A DNA stretch of 64,000 bases from Oleisolibacter albus (GTDB taxonomy: Bacteria > Pseudomonadota > Alphaproteobacteria > Azospirillales > Azospirillaceae), in assembly GCF_003336875.1 (NCBI RefSeq), contig NZ_QGNJ01000005.1:1-64000 (forward strand), written 5' to 3'. Positions within the stretch are counted from its first letter, which is position 1. Each line of letters starts with the position of its first letter. The translations under genes and the position numbers were made by a program. Below, in pieces: positions 53,761-61,321 of the stretch. The notes beneath the pieces were generated by a model that made no database searches, was not told where the DNA came from, and was given only the letters and a program-made list of their open reading frames with translations.

Positions 53761-54473
53761 CTATCGTCCAAGGGTGTTTTGTTCGCGAGAAACTACCTCA
53801 ACAAGAGTTGCTTCGATTGCAGGCGCCAGAACGGCCACGACTGCGGCTGGCAAGTCGTGTGCCGCTGCCATGGTCAGCACGGCACCATAATCGAAACCGA
53901 GCACCAGCCCGCTCGGTGCGATCCGAAGCTGCCCGGCGCAAGCAAGCGCGAGATCCCAGACCTGCCAGCCCTCCACCGTCTGCGGGGCGTGCTCATCATA
54001 GGGGCAGCGAGCGCCCGTCGGTCCTGGTCGCCCCTCGGCACAGGGCAGGCCGGCAGCCGCACAGTTCGCGCAGTATTGTGGCCCGCCGCCGAGGTGCCAC
54101 TCGGCGCGGGCCTTCAGACGTTTTTTTCCTGTTCCAGCAGCGCCACCGGCCCCAGATAGCGCAGGCTGAAAGCGTCGGCCACCGGGTGCAGGTCGAGCAG
54201 CGCGTCGATCCCTTCTGGCGTGGGCACCACCGGGTTGCCATCGGCGTCGCCCACCCCGTCCCAGCCAAGGATGGCCAGCCGGCCCATCGCCTTCAGAAAG
54301 GTGGCGGTGCGCGTGCCCTGCACGAGGTCCGGCGGTTCGTCGGTCATGTCCGCATCACGCACGGCTTGGCGGGCGGCCAGCACCAGCGCCGTGGTACAGG
54401 GCCGCAGGTGAAGACGCACCCCCATTCCCAGATCGAGCCAGAACGGCTCGCGGGCCAAGTCGAGGCGGATCAT
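53761..54473 (-). CDS. Tail assembly chaperone, frameshifted G-GT-type fusion
   Basis: Translation starts at ATG 54473. At the slippery heptamer A AAA AAC (54126-54120) a -1 shift moves into a second open frame running to the stop at 53761, giving 237 residues. The extension (RLKARAEWHLGGGPQYCANC...) contains a Cys4 pattern C-x2-C-x6-C-x11-C, then DEHAPQTVEGWQVWDLALACAGQLRIA and a conserved helical end. This is the lambda gpG/gpGT arrangement: the short chaperone and the fusion together coat the tape measure during tail assembly. Position between tail tube and tape measure fits. The extension has no ATG of its own, and the only in-frame GTG (53976) would lose the Cys region. Confidence 0.85.
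54080..54126 (-). promoter_or_regulatory. Programmed -1 frameshift signal
   Basis: The heptamer A AAA AAC is in the correct phase for -1 slippage. Seven bases later a stem GGCCCGCGCCGAG pairs with CTCGGC-G-GCGGGCC (13 bp with one bulged G, 6-base loop). The frame-0 stop TGA lies two codons after the heptamer. Heptamer, spacer and stem all match known efficient -1 signals. Confidence 0.9.
54114..54473 (-). CDS. Tail assembly chaperone, short form (G-like)
   Basis: The unshifted 119-residue product begins MIRLDLAREPFWLDLGMGVRLHLRPC and ends LLEQEKNV. It includes ATFLKAMGRLAILGWDGVGDADGNP and ALLDLHPVADAFSLRYLGPVALLEQE, typical of siphophage chaperones. GGGGA is upstream. Most ribosomes should make this form, and a few percent the fusion. 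The start at 54473 was chosen over a longer frame up to 54563 that runs into the antitoxin gene region. Confidence 0.85.
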   Translation of the reverse strand: MIRLDLAREPFWLDLGMGVRLHLRPCTTALVLAARQAVRDADMTDEPPDLVQGTRTATFLKAMGRLAILGWDGVGDADGNPVVPTPEGIDALLDLHPVADAFSLRYLGPVALLEQEKNV

Positions 54474-54561
54474 GGTGGGCAATCCCCTGAGATTGGTTGA
54501 ACCTTGACCGGCTTCGGACCACGGCGCATATTCTGGACAGAAATTCTGGACAGGTGCTGCC

Positions 54562-54822
54562 ATGTCTCAGTCGAGCTGGTCGTTACAGGACGCCAAGAAC
54601 AAATTCAGTACAGTGGTCGATGCTGCCTTGGCCGGGGAGCCACAAATGGTTACCCGGCATGGTAAGCCTGCTGTCATTGTGGTTGCCGCAGACACGTTCG
54701 CACGGTTGCATCAACTGGACCGCGAACGGGCACCGTCACTTGCCGAGATGTTGCTGGCGATGCCGCAGGATGATGGATCCTTCGAGCGTTCCCATACGCC
54801 TCCGCGTGATGTGGAATTCTGA
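54562..54822 (+). CDS. Phd/YefM antitoxin (toxin-antitoxin cargo)
   Basis: This 86-residue protein has the Phd fold (SWSLQDAKNKFSTVVDAALAGEPQMVTRHGKPAVIVVAADTFARL) and a C-terminal toxin-neutralising tail (RERAPSLAEMLLAMPQDDGSF). Its stop overlaps the ATG of the PIN toxin (TGATG). It diverges from the chaperone gene, 88 bp away, and splits the tail tube gene from the chaperone. Confidence 0.92.
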   Translation: MSQSSWSLQDAKNKFSTVVDAALAGEPQMVTRHGKPAVIVVAADTFARLHQLDRERAPSLAEMLLAMPQDDGSFERSHTPPRDVEF

Positions 54823-55226
54823 TGTTCCTGCTCGATACTGTCGTGCTGTCAGAACTGCGAAAACGGGACCGCAATCCCGGTATCGTCGCCTGGATCAGCG
54901 AACAGCCAACGGCCGATCTGTTTATCAGCACCGTCACCATTGGCGAGATAGAACGCGGCATTGGCCTGCAACGGTCGAAAGATGCTGCCTTTGCCGCGTC
55001 CCTCACCACGTGGCTGGACCGTGTCCTGACCACCTATGGCGAGCGGATCCTGCCGTTCGACCTCAAGGCTGCCCGCCGATGGGGACGCCTCAGTGCCGGG
55101 ATCGGCCATGAGGGTGCGGATCTGATGATCGCTGCGACCGGACTGGAACATGGACTGACGGTCGTTACCCGCAATGTCCGCCATTTTCAGCCAACCGGCG
55201 TGGCGACCTTAAATCCGTTCTCGTGA
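54822..55226 (+). CDS. PIN-domain toxin (VapC/FitB type)
   Basis: This 134-residue PIN ribonuclease has FLLDTVVLSELRKRDRNPGIVAWI with the first Asp, STVTIGEIERGIGL with the Glu, and ADLMIAATGLEHGLTVVTRNVRHF with the distal acidic and TRN motifs. It is paired with the Phd antitoxin in one overlapping operon. It is convergent with the tail tube gene, 18 bp apart. A role in prophage maintenance or superinfection exclusion is likely. Confidence 0.93.
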   Translation: MFLLDTVVLSELRKRDRNPGIVAWISEQPTADLFISTVTIGEIERGIGLQRSKDAAFAASLTTWLDRVLTTYGERILPFDLKAARRWGRLSAGIGHEGADLMIAATGLEHGLTVVTRNVRHFQPTGVATLNPFS

Positions 55227-55244
55227 TCACCCATCCTGATACCA

Positions 55245-56180
55245 TCAGTAGCTGGCGACGTCGTTCTTCAGGGTGACGGTGACGAAGCCCCCGCTGTCGG
55301 GCTTGGCGGCCTGCCAGTCGAAGCGGGCCTCGATGCCGGCCGGGCCGGTGATCGGGATGCGCGGCTTGGGCAGGAAAACCGATGGCAAGGCGATGGTCAG
55401 CGACCGGTCGGCGTCGATCACCCAGGCGAACTCCAACGCCATCGCGGTACCATCGGTGGCGGCGTCCAGCAGCACCATGTCGGCGAAGCGGGCCGCCAGA
55501 TTGCCGGTGCAGGATGCTACGCCAAGGTCCGCCCCCTCGATCTTGCCGTCGTCCCGGATCACGCGGACCGGGTCAAGGTTGTTGGCGTAGGTCAGCTCGG
55601 CGGCGGTGATATTGGCCAGCGCCGCCCCGTCCTTGCGGATGCGCCCCTGGAACTGGTGGAAGCGCTGGAAGGCGGGGGATGTAGGCATCCCACCGGACGA
55701 GGCGGCGGCATCGGTCTCGCCCTGCGCGATCACGGCCAGGGTGGCGTTGGCCTTCCCCGACGGCGCCCAGCCGAGCCTCAGGCTGTTGACCAGGACGCCG
55801 AGGTTCAGGAAGTAGCGCGGCACCTGCGGGTGCCCGATCTCCAGCGCCAGGCTCGGCAGCGTGTCGGCCCCCGAGGTGAAGGCATGAATGTAGGGGCCGG
55901 TGCCGGTGGTGGTGGGTGCCCCGAACAGGCCCTTGAGCCAGAAGCCGATGCTGCGCAGGTCCACCGGCACGGTGACCTGCCCCTCGGCGGTGATGACGTC
56001 GCGCGAGGGTGGTGCGGGATCGCGCCCCAGCCCCAGCACGTCGGACGCCTCCAGCGGCTGCTGGCTGCCCAGGTCGCAACTGACGAAGGGCAGCGTGTGG
56101 AAAGTACCGCCGGGGGCGGTGCCGTAGGCGGTCTCGAAGGCGCCCAGCAGCTGCGCATGGGCGCCGGTGGCGCGGGCCAT
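55245..56180 (-). CDS. Phage tail tube protein
   Basis: This 311-residue protein has the tail tube (major tail) pattern: AQLLGAFETAYGTAPGGTFHTLPFVSCDLGSQQPLE, VTVPVDLRSIGFWLKGLFGAP, PRYFLNLGVLVNSLRLGWAPSG. A C-terminal Ig-like or phage-adhesion part follows (SLTIALPSVFLPKPRIPITGPAGIEARFDWQAAK). It forms the tail tube that DNA passes through. It is followed by the inserted toxin-antitoxin pair rather than directly by the chaperone. Confidence 0.85.
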   Translation of the reverse strand: MARATGAHAQLLGAFETAYGTAPGGTFHTLPFVSCDLGSQQPLEASDVLGLGRDPAPPSRDVITAEGQVTVPVDLRSIGFWLKGLFGAPTTTGTGPYIHAFTSGADTLPSLALEIGHPQVPRYFLNLGVLVNSLRLGWAPSGKANATLAVIAQGETDAAASSGGMPTSPAFQRFHQFQGRIRKDGAALANITAAELTYANNLDPVRVIRDDGKIEGADLGVASCTGNLAARFADMVLLDAATDGTAMALEFAWVIDADRSLTIALPSVFLPKPRIPITGPAGIEARFDWQAAKPDSGGFVTVTLKNDVASY

Positions 56181-56196
56181 GGTCGGGTCTCCCGGA

Positions 56197-56646
56197 TCAG
56201 GTCAGGGGATCGGGCGTGGAGTAGGTGAGCGTCACCGGCACGCGGGCGGCCTTGATGGCGGCCCCGCCGGCGACGGCGATGTCCTCGGTCTCGGGTGCCC
56301 CCCAGGCGAGCCAGTCAACGGTGCCGCCGAGCGTGCGGTCGGCGGCGAGCGACGCGGCCAGGGCCCGCAGCAGGTCATCCAGGGCGCGCGCCCGGCCGGA
56401 TCCGGGCCGGCCAAGCGGTGGGTCGGCCGCCTGGACCAGCGCCTCGATCTCGGCGATGTGGTCGTAGTGATACAGCAGCGGCGACAGCGTCACCTCGGGC
56501 TCACCGGGTACACCGTCGCGCAGGATCAGCAGGCCACCGGGCGGGATGCGCTCGGGCACGGCAATTTCCCGCCCGGCCGTGGCGTTCGGCACGGCGGCGA
56601 GCCGCACCAGCAGCGCCGACAACGCCGTCTCGCGGATGCTCGGCAT
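56197..56646 (-). CDS. Phage tail completion (terminator-like) protein
   Basis: This 149-residue protein begins SIRETALSALLVRLAAVPNATAGREIAVPERIPPGGLLILRDG. It has LLYHYDHIAEIEALVQA and a strand-rich end (ARVPVTLTYSTPDPLT). The gene lies between DUF6441 and tail tube, where lambda-like phages encode the tail terminator (gpU-like). The role is inferred mainly from position. Confidence 0.62.
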   Translation of the reverse strand: MPSIRETALSALLVRLAAVPNATAGREIAVPERIPPGGLLILRDGVPGEPEVTLSPLLYHYDHIAEIEALVQAADPPLGRPGSGRARALDDLLRALAASLAADRTLGGTVDWLAWGAPETEDIAVAGGAAIKAARVPVTLTYSTPDPLT

Positions 56647-56649
56647 GGC

Positions 56650-57300
56650 CTACGCCTCCGGCCAGTGGCGCAGGATCAGACCGGGCAAACGGCCCTGCCA
56701 GGCACGGCCCGCCCCGGCCACGTCCAGCCGCTTCCTCACCCGCACCTGCGGCACCAGGATGAACACCGGCACGGTGGTGCGCCCGGCCAGCCGGGTGAAG
56801 GCAGCATCGCCGCGCCGGCCCCGGTTGCCGGTCACCCGCCCCCGTTTGCTGAGCCGGGCGTTGTCAGCAACCAGCAGCGACAGGCCGCGGCGGCGATAGA
56901 CGAAGCGCAATGGCAGTCCGGTGCGCCGCTCCCAGCCGCCCGGCGTGATCTTCCTGCCACCATCCCCATAGCGGCCGGCGGCCGGGGTCGGGATGGCGAG
57001 GAACAAACCGTGACGGGAGCGGATCACCGCCCCCTCATCGTACAAGCCGACAATGCCCGGTGCCTTGCTCCAGACCAGCCCGGCGGCACGGATGCTCCGC
57101 CCACCCTTGGGGTAGACCTCACTGCGCCAGGTCCGGGCCAGCCTCTGGCCGAGGCCGGCTCCGGTGATCTGGCCGCGCAGGTCGGCCTTCAGCCCGTCGC
57201 TCGCCTCCCGCAACCCGGCGGTGACAGCGCGCTCCGCCGCTGCGAGGTCGGCCGCCAGCATCTCAGCAAGACGGCCTTCGATCGCAGCGGCAAGGCGCAT
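56650..57300 (-). CDS. DUF6441 family phage protein
   Basis: This 216-residue protein has the DUF6441 pattern: LAAAERAVTAGLREASDGLKADLRGQI, RTWRSEVYPKGGRSIRAAGLVWSKAPGIVGLYDEGAVIRSRHG, and a very basic C-terminal part ending VPVFILVPQVRVRKRLDV. It sits in the neck/head-completion position and likely has a minor tail or neck role (gpZ-like). Confidence 0.75.
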   Translation of the reverse strand: MRLAAAIEGRLAEMLAADLAAAERAVTAGLREASDGLKADLRGQITGAGLGQRLARTWRSEVYPKGGRSIRAAGLVWSKAPGIVGLYDEGAVIRSRHGLFLAIPTPAAGRYGDGGRKITPGGWERRTGLPLRFVYRRRGLSLLVADNARLSKRGRVTGNRGRRGDAAFTRLAGRTTVPVFILVPQVRVRKRLDVAGAGRAWQGRLPGLILRHWPEA

Positions 57301-57306
57301 GGACGG

Positions 57307-57765
57307 TTACGCCAGCTTCACCGGCCGTTCCAGGCTGATTTCCAGCTTGGTCGGCGTCAGCGCCTGCCCGATATGGACAAGATTGCCGCTGGCAGGCGGC
57401 GTTGTCGTCAACGTCCCGGGAATGGCACCGAGATAGTAGAAGCTGCCGGGCACCAGGGCGGCGCTGCCGGCGGCATCGGTCCAATCGGTGACCTCGAGAA
57501 CGCCGTCGGTGAGAATGGTGACATAGGCATCCGATGCCACAGCACCCAGGACGAGGCCGAGCACGGTAGCCTTGGCATCATCGGCCGCATCGGCCAGCTG
57601 GCACTGATAGGCCGCGCTGACATAGACGGCCATACCGGCGGACATGGCCTGCTTGGCCTGCAACTCAACCGCGTCAACTTCCTGGATCTTGGCGTCGAGC
57701 GTGGCGCCCAGCGGAAGCTGCTGGATCTGCCCGTTGATGAGAACGAGGGGACGATAGGACGGCAT
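57307..57765 (-). CDS. Phage structural protein of unknown role
   Basis: This 152-residue protein starts PSYRPLVLINGQIQQLPLGATLDA and contains KQAMSAGMAVYVSAAYQCQLADAADDAKATVLGLVLGAVASDAYVTILTDG, a beta-rich pattern resembling head-decoration or spike domains (DUF2190-like). It ends ALTPTKLEISLERPVKLA. AGGAGA precedes the ATG at 57765; the frame is open upstream without support. Encoded between head-completion genes, it is likely virion-associated. Confidence 0.62.
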   Translation of the reverse strand: MPSYRPLVLINGQIQQLPLGATLDAKIQEVDAVELQAKQAMSAGMAVYVSAAYQCQLADAADDAKATVLGLVLGAVASDAYVTILTDGVLEVTDWTDAAGSAALVPGSFYYLGAIPGTLTTTPPASGNLVHIGQALTPTKLEISLERPVKLA

Positions 57766-57892
57766 GGACGAGATCTCCTGTAGCGGGGACATGGACAGAC
57801 TTGACCACCGGCGTCCCGCCAAAACCGATGGCCAGCCGCTGCCATCCCAGGCAGGACGACGGCGGGATGAGGAATGGTGAAGGAAACTCGTG

Positions 57893-58231
57893 TCAGCGCT
57901 GGTCCGCAGGGACCGGTGCTGTTTCCAGCGTCCAGATTCGCCGATCCGGATCGCGCCGGGTGGGTGCGCCCTGGACCTCGAACAGGTCACCGCCGAGCAG
58001 CAGCCGGTCCCCTGCCCCCGGCCGGACACCCGCCACCATCAGATCGGCGGCCTGCACCTCGAACAGGGCAGCATCGGAAACCAGATCGGCTGTGCCGAAG
58101 CCGGTGACGACGTCACCGCGGCGGGCGATGACCCGTAGCGGGACTGAAACCCCGTCGGTCCCGAGATAGGTGGCGGGCGTGCCGAAAACCGTGAACACCG
58201 GATCGAGGGCAGCCTGGAAGGGATCGATCAT
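57893..58231 (-). CDS. Head-tail joining protein (gpFII-like)
   Basis: This 112-residue protein begins DPFQAALDPVFTVFGTPATYLG and continues VPLRVIARRGDVVTGFGTADL, VQAADLMVAGVRPGAGDRLLLGGDLFEVQGAPTRRDP. This is typical of small head-tail joining proteins encoded after the capsid genes in lambda-like phages. It lies 13 bp after DUF2190. Confidence 0.72.
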   Translation of the reverse strand: MIDPFQAALDPVFTVFGTPATYLGTDGVSVPLRVIARRGDVVTGFGTADLVSDAALFEVQAADLMVAGVRPGAGDRLLLGGDLFEVQGAPTRRDPDRRIWTLETAPVPADQR

Positions 58232-58243
58232 GGCCGGTCAGTG

Positions 58244-58582
58244 TCAGACGACGGCCCCGTTCAGCCGAACCCGCCCGACGGTCTCGCCGGCACTGTTGCC
58301 GACGGCGGTGACCGCGGCGCCGATCAGGATGTTGCCGGTGGCGGTCTTGGTGGCCTCGCGGGCGGTGTTGTCCCAATAGACCTTGTCCCCGGCGCTCCAG
58401 GCCTGGGAAGCGGTCTTCTTCAGGTCGAAGACGCCGACCAAGCAGACCTCGACCGGCTCGCCGCTGCCGGCCGAGGCGACCGCGATGCCGAACAGGGCGC
58501 CGACGAGCACTCCCTCGCCGGAGGACACGGCGTAGGGGGCGGCCAGCGTCAGGGTGGTGCCGGGCTGGATGTGGTTTTTCAT
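58244..58582 (-). CDS. DUF2190 head decoration protein
   Basis: This 112-residue protein matches DUF2190: GTTLTLAAPYAVSSGEGVLVGALFGIAVASAGSGEPVEVCLVGVFDLKK, then AWSAGDKVYWDNTAREATKTATGNILIGAAVTAVG. The family is a capsid decoration or stabilisation protein related to the lambda gpD position. It is encoded downstream of the capsid gene with the lysis genes in between. Confidence 0.85.
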   Translation of the reverse strand: MKNHIQPGTTLTLAAPYAVSSGEGVLVGALFGIAVASAGSGEPVEVCLVGVFDLKKTASQAWSAGDKVYWDNTAREATKTATGNILIGAAVTAVGNSAGETVGRVRLNGAVV

Positions 58583-58618
58583 GAAGCGGTTCCTTGGCGG
58601 TCGGGTTCGGCCCGGTCC

Positions 58619-58792
58619 TCAGCGGGCGGGCCGGTCGGGGGTGAGCATGAGGATCAGGCCGGCCGCCGCCCCGCCGACCAGGGCAATCTGGTCCACCAGG
58701 GCCGGGTCGAGGGAGAAGCCGAAGGCGGAGAGCAGCGTGGTGAGACCAAGCCAGGTGCTGCGCTCACGCAGGCGTTCGATCAGGTAGCGCAT
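58619..58792 (-). CDS. Small holin-like membrane protein, 57 aa
   Basis: A 57-codon frame starts at ATG 58792, preceded by AAGGAGCATCCCC. The product begins MRYLIERLRERSTWLGLTTL, has a hydrophobic stretch (LLSAFGF, then ALVDQIALVGGAAAGLILML) and a basic end. Such small proteins with one or two TM segments and terminal charges directly after a phage amidase are usually holins or holin accessories. It sits 12 bp after the amidase stop. Confidence 0.72.
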   Translation of the reverse strand: MRYLIERLRERSTWLGLTTLLSAFGFSLDPALVDQIALVGGAAAGLILMLTPDRPAR

Positions 58793-58804
58793 GGGGATGC
58801 TCCT

Positions 58805-59299
58805 TCAGGACAGGGCCGGCACGGCCGGCATGCGGAAGCCGCCCCCATCCAGGCCGAGGACGGCGCGATAGTCGAAGTTGGGGCAGAGCTTGGCGGCAAC
58901 CTCGCGGTGCCCACGCCAGCGCAGGCGCTTTCCCTGGCCGGCATAGCCTGTGTCCATCGCGTCGGCCAGCCGCAGCAGGGCGTCGAACTGCGCCGGGGCA
59001 AAGGTCTTGAAGCCGTGCAGGCAGATGGCGATGGAGCCGCTATTATGGCCTTCCTGGGCAGCCGGGATTTGCTCCAGCGGGCGGCCGCGCTGGATCGTGC
59101 CATCGCCGCGGATGAAGAAGTGATAGCCGATGCCGCGCCAGCCGCGCTGGCGGTGCCACTGGTCGATCACGGCGGCATCGTCATGGGCGGCATGGTCGCT
59201 GGCGCTGCAATGGATGAAGACCACATGCACCGGCCGCTTGGGCGCGGTGAAGGGCACCTTCTGGCCGGGCATGCTGAGAACGGGAAACGGGTCCGTCAT
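58805..59299 (-). CDS. Phage endolysin, N-acetylmuramoyl-L-alanine amidase
   Basis: This 164-residue Ami_2/PGRP-type zinc amidase has VVFIHCSASDHAAH with the first zinc His, GYHFFIRGDGTIQRGRPLEQIPAA, and LRWRGHREVAAKLCPNFD with the second His and the Cys ligand. It is close to T7 lysozyme in size. No signal peptide is present, so it needs a holin, encoded next. Placement between capsid and DUF2190 genes is unusual for a lysis gene. Confidence 0.92.
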   Translation of the reverse strand: MTDPFPVLSMPGQKVPFTAPKRPVHVVFIHCSASDHAAHDDAAVIDQWHRQRGWRGIGYHFFIRGDGTIQRGRPLEQIPAAQEGHNSGSIAICLHGFKTFAPAQFDALLRLADAMDTGYAGQGKRLRWRGHREVAAKLCPNFDYRAVLGLDGGGFRMPAVPALS

Positions 59300-59302
59300 G
59301 GC

Positions 59303-61315
59303 TCAGGCCCCGGCATTCTTGTAGAGGCCGCGCCAGTCGATGGCCTTGGCCCCGAAATCCAGCCGGCACTTGATCTCCACGCCGTCCACATCGAAGCCGT
59401 TGCGGGTTTCGATGTAGGCGCCCTGCTGCCCCTCCAGGTAGGCGTATTCCAGCGTGTCGATCTGGGCTGGGTTGGCCGCCAGATACCAGGCGGTGGCGCT
59501 GGCGGCGTCCAGCCGGGGCTCGGCGATGGGTGTCAGGGTGCGGATGGAGGCGGGCACGATGTCGCTGGTTTTGGCCGGCGTCAGGTTCTGCGCCACCAGT
59601 TGCTCGGCTGTCAGTTCCAGCGCCGCCGGCACGATCAGGAAGGACGGCCGGATGTTCAGCACGGTCTTCTTGTCCAGCCCGGTCTGCTTGGCCATCGCCG
59701 CGCGGGCATCGCCGATGGCGGTGACGGTCGGGGGAGCCGCCGTGCCGGCGAGGTTCTTGTGGTCGGCATGGAACAGCGCTTTGCCGTCGGCCATGGCGGC
59801 GTTGGCGGTGAGGATGCCCCAGACCACGTCACTTTCCAGGGTGGCGATGGCGGTGCCGTACATGGCCGGAACGCGGGTGAAGGCGTCGAGATCGTCGTTG
59901 ATCAGCACCTGCCGCGTGATCGCCACCACCCGGCCGTAGGTCTCGATGCGGTAGCTCTCCTTGCTCTCGCCGATGGTGCCGCGCTGGAACTCGCCCCCCT
60001 CATTGACCTTCAGCAATTGCGGCGCCTCACCGATCTGGACCCGGTGCATGGCCTTGAAGTCGGTGGCCAGCACCTGCCGGCAGAAGGGCGTGAAGGTGCG
60101 CGGATAGACCTCGTAGGCCTGGCGCAGGGTCTTGGCGGTGACGGCGGACAGCACCTCGGGGAAGTCGGAGGTGGAATGCAGCGCGCGGGTGGCGATCTCG
60201 TCGCGCGATAGGCCTCGCACCGCCACCCCGGCCTGGGTCAGGAACTCGCGGGCCAGTTCCAGCAGACTGAGGCCGCGATACTCGCGGGCATGTTCGGAGA
60301 GCGGGAACAGGGTCGGGCTGTAGCGGTGCAGCAGGGCGGCGCTGACCGCCTCGCGCCGCAACAGCCGTTCGTCCGTGCCGCCCAGCGGGACGGTCACCTG
60401 CGGGAAAATGCGGGTGCGGTCCGACGCCTCCGCCACCTTGTCCAGGATCAGCCGGCGCGCCTCGTCCAGGCCGGTGCCGCGCTGGACCAGATCGTCAGCA
60501 AAGCCGCGTTCCAGCCCCAACCGCCCGGCAAGCGCGTGGATGGTGCCGACCCGCTCGCGTTCTGCCGCCTGCGCCCGGGCGACCAGGGCGTCGGTATCGG
60601 GCGGCGGCGGCGTGGCGCTGGCGCGCATTCCTTCGGATGCCGGGGGCGTCGCCACGTCCGGGGCGGCGGGTTGGGTCTGGGTTTCGTCCATGGGGGTCCT
60701 CGTGGCGGGTGACAGTGCGCCGGGACGGACCACGACGCAGGGGGAGAGCGGCTCGGCGCTGCGAAAGCCTGCGGCGGGATCGGCGCCCACCGGCACGGCG
60801 GAAATCTCGAACGGCGTCCAGTCCACCGCGCGCCAAAGTTCCGGCCCTGCCGCCGGGCGGGAGACCTCGAAACGGTGGACCTGATAGCCGATGGAGACGG
60901 CGCGCAGATGGCCGGCGCGGATATCGGCCAGGATCGGCTCCACGTCGGCCCGGTCGCTGAAGCACACGCGGGCGATGCCGCGACCATTCTCGATGCGGGC
61001 GCTACCCGGCACCACCGAGCCGATCACCGCGTCCAGGGTTCCCATGTCATGGACTTTCAGCAGCGGTGCCCCGCCGTTCAGCCGTTCCAGCCGGACATGG
61101 GCGGGGTCGAGACTCAGTTCCTCGTCGAAGGGCTCCCCGAACAGCGGCTGGCGGCGCACCCGCGCGCCGGTGGACCAGACCAGTTCCACCGAGCGGTCGG
61201 CCTCGTCGAAGCTGGCCAGCACAAGGTCAGCCGCCCGCACGCTATGCGTGCTACCAAAATGGTTGGCGGCCACGGCCGCCGGGCGCAACGCCGGCAGGTC
61301 AAGGGTGCCGTGCAT
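59303..61315 (-). CDS. Prohead protease / major capsid protein fusion
   Basis: This 670-residue protein has residues ~25-195 as an HK97-type prohead protease (PLLKVHDMGTLDAVIGSVVPGS with catalytic His, LRAVSIGYQVHRFEVS with catalytic Ser). A Pro/Ala-rich scaffold-like linker spans ~200-290, and ~300-670 is the major capsid part (TFTPFCRQVLATDFKAMHRVQIG, GEFQRGTIGESKESYRIETYGRVVAITRQVLINDDLDAF). Fusion of protease, scaffold delta-like part and capsid is a recognised variant. Self-cleavage in the linker should free the shell protein. Confidence 0.9.
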   Translation of the reverse strand: MHGTLDLPALRPAAVAANHFGSTHSVRAADLVLASFDEADRSVELVWSTGARVRRQPLFGEPFDEELSLDPAHVRLERLNGGAPLLKVHDMGTLDAVIGSVVPGSARIENGRGIARVCFSDRADVEPILADIRAGHLRAVSIGYQVHRFEVSRPAAGPELWRAVDWTPFEISAVPVGADPAAGFRSAEPLSPCVVVRPGALSPATRTPMDETQTQPAAPDVATPPASEGMRASATPPPPDTDALVARAQAAERERVGTIHALAGRLGLERGFADDLVQRGTGLDEARRLILDKVAEASDRTRIFPQVTVPLGGTDERLLRREAVSAALLHRYSPTLFPLSEHAREYRGLSLLELAREFLTQAGVAVRGLSRDEIATRALHSTSDFPEVLSAVTAKTLRQAYEVYPRTFTPFCRQVLATDFKAMHRVQIGEAPQLLKVNEGGEFQRGTIGESKESYRIETYGRVVAITRQVLINDDLDAFTRVPAMYGTAIATLESDVVWGILTANAAMADGKALFHADHKNLAGTAAPPTVTAIGDARAAMAKQTGLDKKTVLNIRPSFLIVPAALELTAEQLVAQNLTPAKTSDIVPASIRTLTPIAEPRLDAASATAWYLAANPAQIDTLEYAYLEGQQGAYIETRNGFDVDGVEIKCRLDFGAKAIDWRGLYKNAGA

Positions 61316-61321
61316 GATGGG

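Noticed and set aside
53501-53761. 86-residue minus-strand frame after the chaperone extension
   Set aside because: No ribosome site, no similarity, and composition of intergenic flank; likely debris at the cargo insertion.
58241-60211. 656-residue plus-strand frame opposite capsid and lysis genes
   Set aside because: Shadow of the minus-strand phage genes; low-complexity Gly/Asp/Val composition and no domain.
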